DNA of 64,000 nt, from contig CAWAXG010000039.1 in assembly GCA_963785755.1 (NCBI GenBank), positions 186,001-250,000 on the forward strand, read 5' to 3'. Positions 39,391 to 49,504 of this stretch are shown here, piece by piece. The notes under the pieces are model-generated. The model searched no databases. It had not been told where the DNA came from and worked only from the letters and a program-made list of their open reading frames with translations. Every line of letters starts with the position of its first letter. Within the stretch, counting starts at the first letter, position 1. This DNA comes from JACCXG01 sp963785755. GTDB lineage: Bacteria; Acidobacteriota; Vicinamibacteria; Vicinamibacterales; 2-12-FULL-66-21. Made by a program: the position numbers and the translations under genes.

Positions 39391-41587
39391 TTACTTGATG
39401 AACAGCATCTCGCGATACGTGGGCAGCGGCCAGATGTTCTGCGGGACCAGGGCCTCGAGCGCGTCGCCCGCTTCCCGCAGCGTGTTCATCGCCGGGATGA
39501 CCTTGTCACGGAAGTACTTCGCGTGCTTTTCCGCGTCGCCGTTCGACTCGTGCTCGGCCAGGCTCTGCAGACGATCCACGCCCGCCTTCGCCTCGTCCGT
39601 TATCCGGGTCAGCTTGTCGAGCAGCTTCTTCGGCTCCTTGGCGACGCCTCCCGCTGCCTTGACCGCCGCGATGCTCGCCCCGAGCTCGCCCAGATAACGG
39701 TAGGCGGCCGGCAGGATGTAGCGGTTGGCCATGAGGACCATCAGCTGCGCCTCGATGTTGATGGTCTTGTTGTACTGCTCGAGCGCGATGTCATAGCGGG
39801 CCCGCAGCTCGCGCTCGCTGAGCACGCCGTACTTTTCGAACGCGCTGACTACCTGAGGCTGGAGGATTTCCCCGAACGCATCGACCGACGTGCGGTGGTT
39901 CAGCAGCCCGCGCTTGCCGGCTTCCTTTTCCCACTCGGCCGAGTAGTTGTTGCCGTTGAAGATGATCCGCTTGTTCTCCTTGACCAGCCTCGTGAGCAGC
40001 CCCTTGATGGCGGCGGGGAGCTTCTTGCCTTCCTTGACGCTCTTCTCGAGCTCGGTGGCGATGTAGTCGAGCGATTCGGCGACGGCGACGTTGAGCGCCA
40101 CGTTCGGAATGGCGATGCTCTGGTTGGCCGACACCGCGCGGAACTCGAACTTGTTGCCAGTGAACGCAAACGGGCTCGTGCGGTTCCGGTCGCCGGCGTC
40201 GCGCGGGAGCTTCGGCAGCACGGACACGCCGGTGTCGAGGATCCCGCCGGACTTGGTCGTCTTGGCGCTGCCGGCCTTCTCGATCTGCGAAAAGATGTCG
40301 GTCAGCATGTCGCCGAGGAAGATCGAGATGATCGCGGGCGGCGCCTCGTTGGCGCCAAGGCGGTGATCGTTGCCGGCGCTCGCGATGCTGAAGCGCAGCA
40401 GGCCCTGGAACTTGTTCACGGCACGAAGCACCGCGGCGCAGAACACCAGGAACTGGATGTTGTCGTGCGGCGTCTCCCCCGGGTTCAGCAGGTTGGCGCC
40501 GGTATCGTCGCTCATGCTCCAGTTCAAGTGCTTGCCGGAGCCGTTGACGCCCGCGAACGGCTTCTCGTGGAGCAGGACCGCGAGGCCGAACTTCGGCGCC
40601 ATCCGCCGCATCATCTCCATCGTCATCATCTGATGATCGGTGGCGACGTTGGCGTTCTCGAAAATCGGCGCGACTTCGGTACTGGCTCGGCGCGACCTCG
40701 TTGTGGCGGGTCTTCACCGGGACGCCGACTTTGTAGAGATCGCGCTCCACCTCCATCATGAAGCTGAGCACGCGGTCGGGGATGGAGCCGAAATAGTGGT
40801 CCTCGAGCTCCTGACCCTTCGGCGGCTTGGCGCCGAAGAGCGTGCGGCCGACGTTGATGAGATCCGGCCGGTTGAAATAGAACTGGCGATCGATCAGGAA
40901 GTACTCCTGCTCCGGTCCGCAGGTCGTGAACACGCGCTGCGCGCGCGAGCCGAACAGCTTCAGGATCCGGATGGCCTGCTTCGACAGCGCTTCCATCGAG
41001 CGCAGCAGCGGCGTCTTCTTGTCGAGCGCCTCACCCGTCCAGCTGAGAAAGGCCGTCGGGATCACCAGGGTCGTGCCGTGCTGGGTGACGAGCAGCCAGG
41101 GCGGGCTGGTCGGATCCCAGGCCGTATAGCCGCGGGCCTCGAAGGTTGATCGCATGCCGCCGGACGGAAAACTCGAGGCATCCGGCTCGCCCTTGACCAG
41201 CTCCTTGCCGCTGAACTCCGCGACGGCGCGGCCGTCCGACGTCGGATTGAGGAAGGAGTCGTGCTTCTCCGCCGTAATCCCCGTCATCGGCTGGAACCAG
41301 TGGGTGTAATGGGTCGCGCCATGCTCGACCGCCCAGTCCTTGAGCGCGCTCGCGATGATGTCGGCCACCGACGGTTCAATCGGCTCACCGTGCGCAATCG
41401 AGCGGCGCAGCGCGCGGAACACGTCCTTCGGCAGCCGTGCCCGCTGGACCTCCTCGTTGAACGTGAGCGATCCGAATTCGTCGGTGATCCTGCGAACGGC
41501 GGCCGCCGCGGCGGTCGTCGTCCCGCGATGCGATGCCGTCCAGTCGTTGATGTTGCGAAGCGCGTCCCCGGATGATGCGGAACCCAT
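39391..41587 (-). CDS. glnN: Glutamine synthetase type III, one-base frameshift near 40679
   Basis: A GSIII enzyme of about 731 aa, the longest glutamine synthetase class, making glutamine from glutamate, ammonia and ATP. N-terminal signature blocks include THWFQPMTGITAEKHDSF, ...GMRSTFEARGYTAWDPTSP and the substrate region TCGPEQEYFLID. After VAPSQY the frame changes because of an extra base at the GG of GGTAC (40678-40679; CAGTAC[C]GAA on the coding strand). Removing it gives VAPSQYEVAPIFENANVATD and MMTMEMMRRMAPKFGLAVLLHEKPFAGVNGSGKHLNWSM downstream, the canonical GSIII core. The start ATG at 41585-41587 has AAAGGA 9 nt upstream. A large hairpin follows the gene. The divergent PadR gene is about 130 bp away. 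Confidence 0.85.
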
Positions 41588-41705
41588 CGATGATGTCCTT
41601 TCTGGCCCTCGAGACTGAGATGAAAGCCGCGAAGAAGTGAAGGCGTCAATTATGCGGGTCGGCAGCAGCTTCAGCAAGACCCCGGCGCAAAGATTTTCAG
41701 ATCTA

Positions 41706-41711
41706 TATACT
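41706..41711 (+). promoter_or_regulatory. -10 element TATACT of the second PadR gene
   Basis: TATACT lies 7 bp before the GTG at 41719, so the predicted transcription start coincides with the start codon, which would be a leaderless message. The surrounding AT-rich stretch (ATCTATATACTTAACGAA) is the only AT-rich part of the interval between glutamine synthetase and this gene. Confidence 0.4.
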
Positions 41712-41718
41712 TAACGAA

Positions 41719-42066
41719 GTGATACATATTGAAGACTACTACGCGAAGGTCCTCGGCGAATTCGAACAACTCGTGCTGCTGGCGCTGCTGCGCCTGGGAA
41801 ATGGCGCCTATGGCGCCAGCATCCGCCGCGAGATCAAGGACCGCACCCACCGCGATGTCGCCATCGGCAGCGTCTACATGACGCTCGCCCGGCTCGAACG
41901 CAAGAAGATGGTCGTCTCCTACGTCGGCATCCCCTCGCGCGAACGAGGCGGCCGGCGCCGCAAGCATTACCTCCTCAACGATCCCGGCCAGCATGCTCTC
42001 GGCCGCGCCCACCGCGCGCTCAAGTCAATGTCACTGGGCATCGAGCAACAGCTGGACAAACTCTAG
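41719..42066 (+). CDS. PadR family transcriptional regulator
   Basis: A 115-aa PadR protein. GEFEQLVLLALLRLGNGAYGASIRREI is the PadR-type HTH, and IGSVYMTLARLERKKMVVSY is the recognition helix and wing. The end (RKHYLLNDPGQHALGRAHRALKSM) is the usual C-terminal helix. It starts with GTG and has a TATACT box directly in front. It is followed 9 bp later by a 153-bp palindromic element and then a second PadR gene with an ADOP permease, but it has no obvious partner of its own; the divergent glutamine synthetase could be its target. Confidence 0.85.
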   Translation: MIHIEDYYAKVLGEFEQLVLLALLRLGNGAYGASIRREIKDRTHRDVAIGSVYMTLARLERKKMVVSYVGIPSRERGGRRRKHYLLNDPGQHALGRAHRALKSMSLGIEQQLDKL

Positions 42067-42074
42067 TCATCCAC

Positions 42075-42227
42075 GTCAACTCCCAACTCCCAACCTCCAA
42101 CTCCCAAGCTGAGTCACTCGAAGAGATCTGGGTCGAAGGTCGCACCACACAGCTGGTTCCGACGCCTTCGACCCCGATTGTGCGACCGGCTACCTTGGAA
42201 GTTGGAGATTGGAAGTTGGGAGTTGAC
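42075..42227. repeat. 153-bp palindromic element with heptad arms (element B)
   Basis: The left arm (42075-42113) begins GTCAACTCCCAACTCCCAAC and continues as CTCC and AACTCCC heptads; the right arm (42189-42227) is its near inverse and ends GGGAGTTGAC. About 31 of the outer 34 bp match. The 75-bp centre holds a second hairpin (GGGTCGAAGG with CCTTCGACCC) plus an alternative GGTCGCAC/GTGCGACC pair. It has the same size and layout as the 152-bp element at 57926. It begins 9 bp after the PadR stop, and its right end supplies the TTGACA of the next promoter. Confidence 0.7.
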
Positions 42228-42252
42228 AAAAATCGTGAAACCAGGATATTCC
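42223..42252 (+). promoter_or_regulatory. Promoter of the third PadR gene (TTGACA-18-TATTCC)
   Basis: TTGACA at 42223-42228, a perfect -35 box, is the tail of the palindromic element, followed 18 bp later by TATTCC (42247-42252). The predicted start is about 42259, just before the ATG at 42264. The gene would thus depend on the repeat for its -35. Confidence 0.5.
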
Positions 42253-42263
42253 CTAGTCCGTCT

Positions 42264-42614
42264 ATGGGTAAAACCACCGCCAAGCAGGACCTCCTGCCCG
42301 GCACGCTCGACATGCTGATCCTCAAGAGCCTCACCCGCGGCGTCATGCACGGCTACGGCATCGCGGAGCACATTCGCCAGCTTTCGGACGAGGTGCTGAC
42401 AGTCGAAGAGGGCTCGCTCTATCCGGCGCTGCAGCGCCTCCAGTTACAGGGGCTGATCGCCTCCGAGTGGGGGCACTCGGTGAACAACCGGCGCGCTCGT
42501 TATTACCGCCTGACCGCCGCGGGACGCAAGCGGCTGGGGATTGCCGAATCGAGCTTCACGCGGCTGATCGAAGCGATCTCGCGGGTGATGAAGCCGGTGG
42601 ATGGCACACACTGA
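42264..42614 (+). CDS. PadR family transcriptional regulator
   Basis: A 116-aa PadR protein, starting MGKTTAKQDLLPGTLDMLIL, the standard opening of the subfamily that precedes ADOP permeases. LKSLTRGVMHGYGIAEHIRQL and VEEGSLYPALQRLQLQGLIASEWG are the HTH and wing; AGRKRLGIAESSFTRLIEAISRVM is the C-terminal helix. It lies 36 bp upstream of the ADOP permease at 42651, in the same direction, and probably represses it. The start at 42264 was chosen because the open 28 codons upstream come from the repeat element. Confidence 0.9.
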   Translation: MGKTTAKQDLLPGTLDMLILKSLTRGVMHGYGIAEHIRQLSDEVLTVEEGSLYPALQRLQLQGLIASEWGHSVNNRRARYYRLTAAGRKRLGIAESSFTRLIEAISRVMKPVDGTH

Positions 42615-42650
42615 AACCGACCTGACCCAGAGTCTGTCGAGGGATCGATC

Positions 42651-45263
42651 ATGGTCTTCGAACGCATGCGAGCGTTCTTCCGCCGCAATCGCCTGGACGA
42701 CGAGCTCGCCGAGGAGATCCGGCTGCACATCGAGCTGCGCCGCGACGCGCTCGTCGCCGACGGCATGGCGGCGGACGACGCGGAACGCGAAGCGCGCCGG
42801 CAATTCGGCAACGTGACCGCGATCCGTGAGCGCGCGCGCGAGGAGTGGATCAGGCCGTGGATCGCCTCGATCGTTCAGGATGTCCGCTTCGCGACCCGGC
42901 TGATGACCCGCAGCCCTGGCCTGAGCGCGGTCGTCGTGCTCACGGTCGCTGTTGGCGCGGGCGTGAACGCCGCGCTGTTCTTCGCGTTGAACAACATGCT
43001 CCTGCGATCGCCGGAGCTGCCCGATGCCGGACACCCTGGTCTGGCTCGACGATGGCCGGCCGCTCCTTGGACCGACCTATCCGGATTACGTCGATTACCG
43101 CGATCGGACAGCGGCCTTCGAAGACCTCGCGGCGTACGCGACGACGGAAGTCTCGGCGCGTCTGCCCGGCGATGAACAGCCGCGAGCGATTCGCGGAGTA
43201 ATGGCTTCGGGGAACTACTTCAGCGTCCTGAAGACACGCGCGGCGCTCGGGCGTACCTTCGACCACGCCGACGACCAGCCGCCGCTCGGCACCGCAACGG
43301 TCGTGTTGAGCGATGCCTACTGGTCCCGCCGCTTCAATCGCGATCCCGCGGTGATCGGCCGGACGATCGAGCTGAATACCCGGGCGTTCACGATCCTCGG
43401 TGTCCTGCCGCGGGAATTCAAAGGCGCACGAAGTCCGAGCGGTAATCCTCATGTTCCGGACGTGTGGGTGCCGCTCTGGTGTCAGCCCCTGCTCGAGCCC
43501 GGTGATGCACGGCTGCGTCACAGGACGACATGGTGGGGGCTGCAGGCGATCGGCCGTCTGCGCGCGGGCGTGTCGCTTCAGGAAGCGCGCACCCGGATAG
43601 CGACGGTGGCGGCGGCACTCGATTCGGACTATCCAGGCCAGCGCCGCCCCAGAGCACCATGGGTCTCGCGGCTCACCGACATCGATCCGCGCCTGTTGCA
43701 GACCGAAGGAGCCGCCGTCGTCGGCGTGCTCAGTACCCGTCTCTCTCTTCGTGATGCTGATCGCTTGCGCCAACGTCGCCGGCCTGCTCCTGGCGCGGGC
43801 CTCCTCACGACGGAAGGAAATCGCGGTCCGGCTCTCGCTCGGCGCGGGTCGCGGGCGAATCGTCCGTCAGTTCGTCGCCGAGGGTCTGGTGCTTTCGGGG
43901 ATCGGCACAGTGCTCGGCTGCATCGCCGCGTCCTGGATTCTGAGCGCGGTCGTCTCGTCCGGCGGCACGCAGCCGCTCATGTGGTCGTTCCTGCCCGACG
44001 GCCGGGTCATCACCTTCGCGGCGTTTCTTGCGGGTGCCGCGACGATCAGCACGGGGCTGATGCCGGCGCTGCAAGCGTCGAAGACCGTGCTGCTCCCCGC
44101 ATTGACACGGTCGGAAGGGGTTCGCATCGGCCGGCTGCGAACCCTGCTGATCGGCACCGAGGTCGCGGCCTCGGTGGTGTTGCTCCTCGCGACGGCATTG
44201 CTCATCCGTGGGGTGATTCGAGCCCATTCGATGAACCCCGGGATGCCGGTGGATCGCCTGCTGGCGATTGACATCGACGCAAGGGTACTCGGGTATGAAC
44301 CGCCGCGACTGGAGGCGGCGCTTCGGGCGGTCCGCCGCGAGATCGAGTCGTTACCCGGCGTAGTGTCGACATCGATGGTGAATCCGGCGCCATTCGACGG
44401 GAGCCGCCACAGCACGACCCTTCGGCTCGCCGATGCGCCGGACTCCCCTGGTGTGCGCCAACTCCTGGCCAGCGTCTCCGCCAGCTTTTTCGAAGCGGCA
44501 GGGATGCAGCTGGTCCGGGGAAGGTTGTTCGACGAGCGAGCGTCCGACGAGATCGTAATCAATCAATCACTGGCGTCACGACTGTGGCCCACAGCCGATC
44601 CTCTGGGTGCACGCGTCACGTCTGGTGATTTCAATCGCAGCTCGTACGTGGTCGTCGGGATCGTTCGCGACGCGCCCTACAGGTCACTCCGGGAGCGAAA
44701 TGAACCATTCATGTTCCGGCCCGGCACCAGCGGCACGATCCTGGTCCGAACGTCGGGACCGGCGTCTTCGGTGGTCCGCCCGGCCAGCGACGCCGGCACC
44801 CGGGTCGACCGACACCTCGTCATCTCCGCGCGGCCGCTGACCGATGAGCTCGCAAGCGAATTGCAGGCGGGGCGCACCATGACGCTTGCCGCGGCTGCTC
44901 TGGGATTGTTCGCGCTCCTCGTGGCACTCGCCGGAGTGGCCGCGACGGCGGCGCAGTCCGTGGCGCAGCGCACGCAGGAGATCGGCATACGAATGGCGCT
45001 CGGTGCACAACAGCGTGATGCGGTCGTACTCGATCATCCGCCGGACACTCACACCCGTCATCGTCGGCGCGATTGCCGGCCTGGCCGTCGCGTCGCAGGC
45101 GTCACGCGTGCTCGTGACGCAGCTGTACGGAGTCAGCCGGCTGGATCCCCTGGCCTTCACCGTGAGCATCGCGCTGATTGTCGCCGCGGGAGCGGCGGCG
45201 GCGTGGTTCCCCGCTCGCCGGGCGGCGACCATCGATCCAATCCGCACGCTCCGAGCGGAGTGA
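42651..45263 (+). CDS. ADOP-type ABC transporter permease, three small frameshifts
   Basis: An ADOP permease of about 870 residues when the frame is repaired. The N-terminus has an extra domain (RNRLDDELAEEIRLHIELRRDALVADGM) and then VRFATRLMTRSPGLSAVVVLT. Three single extra bases break it: near 43029-43030 (GCCGGACAC; repaired ELPDADTLVWLDDG), near 43732 (CTCAGTACCC; repaired VPVSLFVMLIACANVAG), and near 45029-45032 (GTACTCG; repaired VVLIIRRTLTPVIVG). Each new frame continues for hundreds of bases with conserved blocks such as RTQEIGIRMALGAQQRD, down to ARRAATIDPIRTLRAE. Two of the three shifts are at GTAC. The gene follows its PadR regulator by 36 bp. Substrate unknown; no ATPase adjacent. 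Confidence 0.78.
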
Positions 45264-45344
45264 TCCCTTCCTCTTCCGACGAGGTTGCGCGAGTCCACCC
45301 TCGCGAGACGCCCTTCATCGAATCGACCGCCGCGCGGACGCGGG

Positions 45345-45350
45345 TAGAAT
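45345..45350 (+). promoter_or_regulatory. -10 element TAGAAT of the polymerase IV gene
   Basis: TAGAAT lies 16 bp upstream of the ATG, giving a predicted leader of about ten bases, too short for a strong Shine-Dalgarno sequence (CAGGC only). No LexA-type dyad is visible, so SOS control cannot be asserted. Confidence 0.35.
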
Positions 45351-45366
45351 CAAGCCAGGCGCCGCG

Positions 45367-46440
45367 ATGCTCCGCCGCATCCTCCACATCGACATGGACG
45401 CGTTCTATGCGTCGGTCGAGCAGCGTGACAATCCGTCTCTCCGCGGCAGACCCGTCGCGGTTGGCGGCAGCCCCGCGAGCCGGGGCGTCGTCGCCGCGGC
45501 GAGCTATGAAGCGCGGACGTTCGGGGTGCGGTCAGCGATCCCGATGTCGCGTGCGGTGCGGCTCTGCCCCGAGCTGGTCATCGTTCGGCCGGATTTCGCG
45601 AAGTACCGCGCGGCGTCGCAGAGCGTGTTCGCCATCTTTCGATCGGTGACGCCGCTCGTCGAGCCGCTCTCGCTGGACGAGGCCTACCTCGATGTCACCG
45701 AGAACGCCTGGGGGGAGACGCTCGGTCAGGCGGTGGCGCAGCGGCTGAAGGCGGAGATCAAGGCGGCGACGTCACTGACCGCGTCGGCTGGCGTCGCTCC
45801 CAACAAGTTCCTGGCGAAGATCGCGTCGGCATGGAAGAAGCCGGACGGCCTCACGGTGATTGCCCCGGAACGGATGGAGCAGTTCCTCCAGAAGCTGCCG
45901 GTGGACGCGCTGTGGGGCGTGGGCCCGGTGACGGCGGACCGGCTGCGCGAGCGTGGCATCGAGCGGCTGGTCGACGTGCGTACGGCGGATGCGGAGATGT
46001 TGAAGGATGCCGTCGGCAGTCAGGCAGACTGGCTGCGGCGCCTCGCCGACGGGCATGACGACCGCCCCGTCGTCGCCGACTACGCGCCGAAATCCTCGGG
46101 CTCGGAGAATACGTTCGCCGACGATCTGACCGACATTACACAGATTCGCGAGGCAATCGACGAGATGGCGCGCGACGCGGCAGCCTGGCTGGCGCGGAAG
46201 AACCTGCTCTGCCGCACGGTGACGATCAAGGTCCGCTATTCCGACTTCACGACCGTCACGCGCAGCCACAGCGCGACGCCGGCGACGCGGGACGCCGACG
46301 ACATCGCCCGACGGGCCGTGCTGCTGCTCGAGAAGACAGAAGCCGGCGCCCGTGCGGTCCGCCTGCTCGGCGCGAGCGTTCACAACCTGATCGACCCGCT
46401 CGCGCCGTCCGAAGAACCGCTGCTGCCTTTTGAACCCTAG
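45367..46440 (+). CDS. dinB: DNA polymerase IV (Y family)
   Basis: A 357-aa error-prone polymerase. The palm motifs are HIDMDAFYASVEQ (Asp9, Asp11) and SLDEAYLDV (Asp104, Glu105), which bind the two catalytic metals. The fingers block is GVAAASYEARTFGVRSAIPM. Thumb and little-finger regions include GVAPNKFLAKIASAWKKPDGL and LWGVGPVTADRLRERGI. The C-terminal EPLLPFEP resembles the sliding-clamp binding peptide. It bypasses lesions by translesion synthesis. The start is the ATG at 45367 (MLRRILHID); the open frame upstream is Arg/Ser-rich shadow. The next gene begins convergently 12 bp beyond the stop. Confidence 0.93.
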   Translation: MLRRILHIDMDAFYASVEQRDNPSLRGRPVAVGGSPASRGVVAAASYEARTFGVRSAIPMSRAVRLCPELVIVRPDFAKYRAASQSVFAIFRSVTPLVEPLSLDEAYLDVTENAWGETLGQAVAQRLKAEIKAATSLTASAGVAPNKFLAKIASAWKKPDGLTVIAPERMEQFLQKLPVDALWGVGPVTADRLRERGIERLVDVRTADAEMLKDAVGSQADWLRRLADGHDDRPVVADYAPKSSGSENTFADDLTDITQIREAIDEMARDAAAWLARKNLLCRTVTIKVRYSDFTTVTRSHSATPATRDADDIARRAVLLLEKTEAGARAVRLLGASVHNLIDPLAPSEEPLLPFEP

Positions 46441-46452
46441 ACGGAAACGTCG

Positions 46453-47976
46453 TTACTCCGCCGCCGGCTTCCTCACCCTCGCCGCACGCGGCCGCGCGGG
46501 CGCTTTCCGGCTGCGGCCGGGCGCTTCGCCCTTGCGTGCTCCTCGCGCCGGCGACGCGGCCCGCTTCCGGCCCCGGCCTTTCTTGGGCTCGACGGCTTCG
46601 TTGCCTGGCTCCGGCCCCGATTCGGAATCCGCTTCGACTCCATCGACGACCGGGCGGAACTCGAGCTCCTGAACGACCGCGCCGTCGACCACTTCCGGCT
46701 CGTGTTCAGAACCAGGCTCCTGATCGAACCGGTCGACGCCGCGCACCTCAGCATCGTCGTGCCGCATCGGCCGGGACTGATCAGCTGCCCAGGCGCTGGC
46801 ACCCTCGGCCGCCGGCGACTCGGTGCCATCGTGGCGGGCATCGTCGGGCTCATCGATCCCGAACACCGGCTGCATCACGTTGCCGGGGAACAGGCGAATC
46901 ACCCCCTGCCGATCGCGTTCGATGCGGAACAGTCCGTCGCGCTGGCAGGCTCGCAGCAGATCCTGGAGGCTGCCGAAGCCGAACTTCCGTTCGTCGAAGG
47001 TCGGATCGATCCCACGCATGAACTGCTTCGCCTGCCGCACGTACATCGGGAATCGCGGCGGGTTCGGCGCCGATTGGAAGATGCGGCGAACTTCGCGGAT
47101 GCCATCGGCGGCGCGCGGCTCGCCACCAGGCGGTGGCGAGAGCTCGACGTCCTGTTGGTCACGCGGGGCGTCGCGTCGTTCGGGCGCCGGCTGCGACGGC
47201 GCATCGTCGACGCGCAGACGGCCGTCGCGATCGTCGAGCTCCACCAGCACATTGCGCCCGTGCTCGCGGAGCCGCACGTGTCCGGCGGTTGCGAGCTTCT
47301 GGGCGAAATCGCGGAAGCTGCTGACGCCGTAGGTGCGCTCCGAGAACGTCGAATCGAGCTGGAGGAGCGTGCTCTTCAAGAGGCCGAGCTGTGGCGACAC
47401 TTCGCGGTCGCTCAGGACCTTCAGGGCGCGGCGGACGAGCGGCACGGCCTGGTCGATCGGCGCCTGCGACACCGGGCCGACCTGCCGTCGATCGGCGCTG
47501 CGCCGCGAGCTCACGAGGTTCTCGTAGGCGATGAACTCGTGACAGTTGCGCTGCATGACCACGCTGGTGAAGGCGCGGCCTCCCACCACGAACGTCTGCT
47601 TGTCGTACTGCTTCAGCTTTTCGACGAGGGTGATGAAGTCGCTGTCGCCGCCGACGATGACGTAGGCGTTGATGTGCGTGTGGGTGAACGCCATCTCGAG
47701 GGCGTCGAGCGCGAGGTTGATGTCGGCGCCGTTCTTGTCGCCACCCGGCGTGAGGTTGCGCTGCACGAGCTTGGTCGCGTGCTGGGTGAGCGAGCGGCTG
47801 TAATCTCCGGCGCGGGTCCAGTCGCCATAGGCGATCTTCGAAACGACCTCCCCACGTTCCTTCAATGCTTCGAGGACCACGCCGATGTCGAACTGGGTTC
47901 CGAGTGTGCTCTTGATCCCGATTTCGATGTTGTCGAAATCGATGAAGACCGCGAGCTTGAGTCGTGTGTCTCCCAA
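46453..47976 (-). CDS. NYN (PIN-like) domain protein with two OST-HTH/LOTUS domains
   Basis: A 507-aa protein. Residues 1-160 form an NYN/LabA-like PIN fold: AVFIDFDNIEIG (Asp13, Asp15), GGDKNGADINLALDALEM and VGGDSDFITLVEKLK supply acidic metal-binding residues of a likely ribonuclease. Two LOTUS/OST-HTH domains follow: about 170-245 (LKVLSDREVSPQLGLLKSTL) and about 300-372 (FPMYVRQAKQFMRGIDPTFDERKFGFGSLQDLLR). LOTUS domains bind RNA, including G-quadruplex RNA in some studied cases. The tail is a Lys/Arg/Ala/Pro-rich basic stretch of about 50 residues (KKGRGRKRAASPARGARKG). I infer an RNA-processing or RNA-quality protein. No partner gene adjoins. Confidence 0.8.
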   Translation of the reverse strand: MGDTRLKLAVFIDFDNIEIGIKSTLGTQFDIGVVLEALKERGEVVSKIAYGDWTRAGDYSRSLTQHATKLVQRNLTPGGDKNGADINLALDALEMAFTHTHINAYVIVGGDSDFITLVEKLKQYDKQTFVVGGRAFTSVVMQRNCHEFIAYENLVSSRRSADRRQVGPVSQAPIDQAVPLVRRALKVLSDREVSPQLGLLKSTLLQLDSTFSERTYGVSSFRDFAQKLATAGHVRLREHGRNVLVELDDRDGRLRVDDAPSQPAPERRDAPRDQQDVELSPPPGGEPRAADGIREVRRIFQSAPNPPRFPMYVRQAKQFMRGIDPTFDERKFGFGSLQDLLRACQRDGLFRIERDRQGVIRLFPGNVMQPVFGIDEPDDARHDGTESPAAEGASAWAADQSRPMRHDDAEVRGVDRFDQEPGSEHEPEVVDGAVVQELEFRPVVDGVEADSESGPEPGNEAVEPKKGRGRKRAASPARGARKGEAPGRSRKAPARPRAARVRKPAAE

Positions 47977-48121
47977 ACTTTTCAGTCTGTCCTTTCTGTT
48001 GCGCGGTGTCGGATCAACGGTTCCCGCCGTGGACCGGGCAACGTTACATTATCGCTCCATCCGTGCCCCGGGCACGACTCCGGCCTGACCAGGGACGTCA
48101 ACCCATCCGTAAGGCGGCCAT

Positions 48122-49369
48122 TTACCGGGCCGTGACGTCGTAGGCGTAAATCGTGTCCTGATCGCGCAGGAACAGCTTCCCGGCCGAGACGACGGGATGG
48201 CTCCAGGTCGGGAGGTTGCCGGCGCGAATCTGAAAGCGTCCATGCTCGCGATACCCGGCCGGATTGGCCTCGGCGAGGCCGACCACGCCGTTCTCGCTAT
48301 AGAGATACAGCCGATCGTCGGCGAACACGAGCGAGCCCTTGCCGACGCTGCGATCGCGCCAGGCCTGCTTGCCGGTCTCGAAATGCATCGCGGTGAGGAT
48401 GCTCGACGAGAATCCGTACAGGTGGTCGCCGATCAGCACGGAGCTCGAGTGGTGGTTGCGCATCTCGGACGTGAAGTACACCTCCCGGGCGCTGACTTTC
48501 GGGCCCTCGACCATGATCGAGAGCAACGCGGCGCCGGTGCCGTAGTCGGACGACAGGAACACCTGGCTGCCACGGACGATGGGCGTCGCGATGTTCGCGG
48601 TGCGGTTCGCGACCCGGTTGTAGCTCCACAGCAGGCGGCCGTCGTTCACGTCGACGCCGAGCGCGCGCTCCGCGGTGAAGAAAACGGCCTGCCTGAGGCC
48701 GCCGCTCTCGAGCAGCACGGCGGACGAATAGCCTGGCTCGTCGTTCTGTGTTTTCCAGATCAGCGAGCCATCGGTCTTGCGGAGCGCGACGATGGAGGCG
48801 CCGGAGCCGCCGGCGTTCACGAGAATGCGATCGCTCAGCACCAGCGGAGATTCGCTCAACCCCCAATTGATGTTCGAGCCGCCGTACTTCTGAAGGACGT
48901 TCTGCGTCCAGATGACCTTGCCCGTGGCGGCGTCGAGCACCGACAGATCGCCGCTGGCGCCGAACGCATAGACGCGATCGCCCTCGATGGTCGGCGTCGC
49001 GCGCGGTCCGTCGCCGCGGTCGTTGTTGAACCGGCGGCCGTGGGCGACTTCCCACACCCGTTTCCCGCTCGCGGTGTCGAACGCGATGACGTACTCGGTG
49101 CTGCCGCGCGCGCCCAGAGTGAACAGGCGGCCGTTCGCGACGGAAAACGACGAGTAGCCCTCACCCGCCCCTTTCGTCTGCCACGCGAGCGGCGGCCCAT
49201 TGCCGGGCCATTGCTTCAACAGCCCGCGCTCCGTTGAGACGCCGTCCCGCCGCGGCCCCCGCCATTGGGGCCAATCGTCCATCGCCCGGGTCGAAACCAC
49301 GACCGAAACCGACGAAAGCATCGCGAACACGAAGAACGCGGCCCCGGCCGCTTGACACGATTTGCGCAT
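48122..49369 (-). CDS. Exported PQQ-type beta-propeller protein
   Basis: A 415-aa protein with a signal peptide (residues about 5-30) and an eight-bladed quinoprotein-like propeller. It opens DDWPQWRGPRRDGVSTE, the hallmark of the PQQ-like repeat group (outer-membrane biogenesis protein BamB-like), and has blades such as YVIAFDTASGKRVWEV, LSVLDAATGKVIWTQ, IVALRKTDGSLIWKTQ and LGVDVNDGRLLWSYN. It ends KLFLRDQDTIYAYDV. PQQ binding itself is not demonstrable; many such proteins only have the fold. It lies 144 bp upstream of the NYN gene on the same strand, with nothing recognised between them. Confidence 0.85.
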   Translation of the reverse strand: MRKSCQAAGAAFFVFAMLSSVSVVVSTRAMDDWPQWRGPRRDGVSTERGLLKQWPGNGPPLAWQTKGAGEGYSSFSVANGRLFTLGARGSTEYVIAFDTASGKRVWEVAHGRRFNNDRGDGPRATPTIEGDRVYAFGASGDLSVLDAATGKVIWTQNVLQKYGGSNINWGLSESPLVLSDRILVNAGGSGASIVALRKTDGSLIWKTQNDEPGYSSAVLLESGGLRQAVFFTAERALGVDVNDGRLLWSYNRVANRTANIATPIVRGSQVFLSSDYGTGAALLSIMVEGPKVSAREVYFTSEMRNHHSSSVLIGDHLYGFSSSILTAMHFETGKQAWRDRSVGKGSLVFADDRLYLYSENGVVGLAEANPAGYREHGRFQIRAGNLPTWSHPVVSAGKLFLRDQDTIYAYDVTAR

Positions 49370-49504
49370 GAATATCCCTCTCCGCTTCCTACGCCGCCTC
49401 GACGGCGGGCGTTTCCTCTCTACCCGCTCGAGCTCGGCGGCCGATGCGAGCGGCGCTTCATCAGGGCGAGCCTTTGACAGGCCCGAACGAATGCCATCCT
49501 GCGG

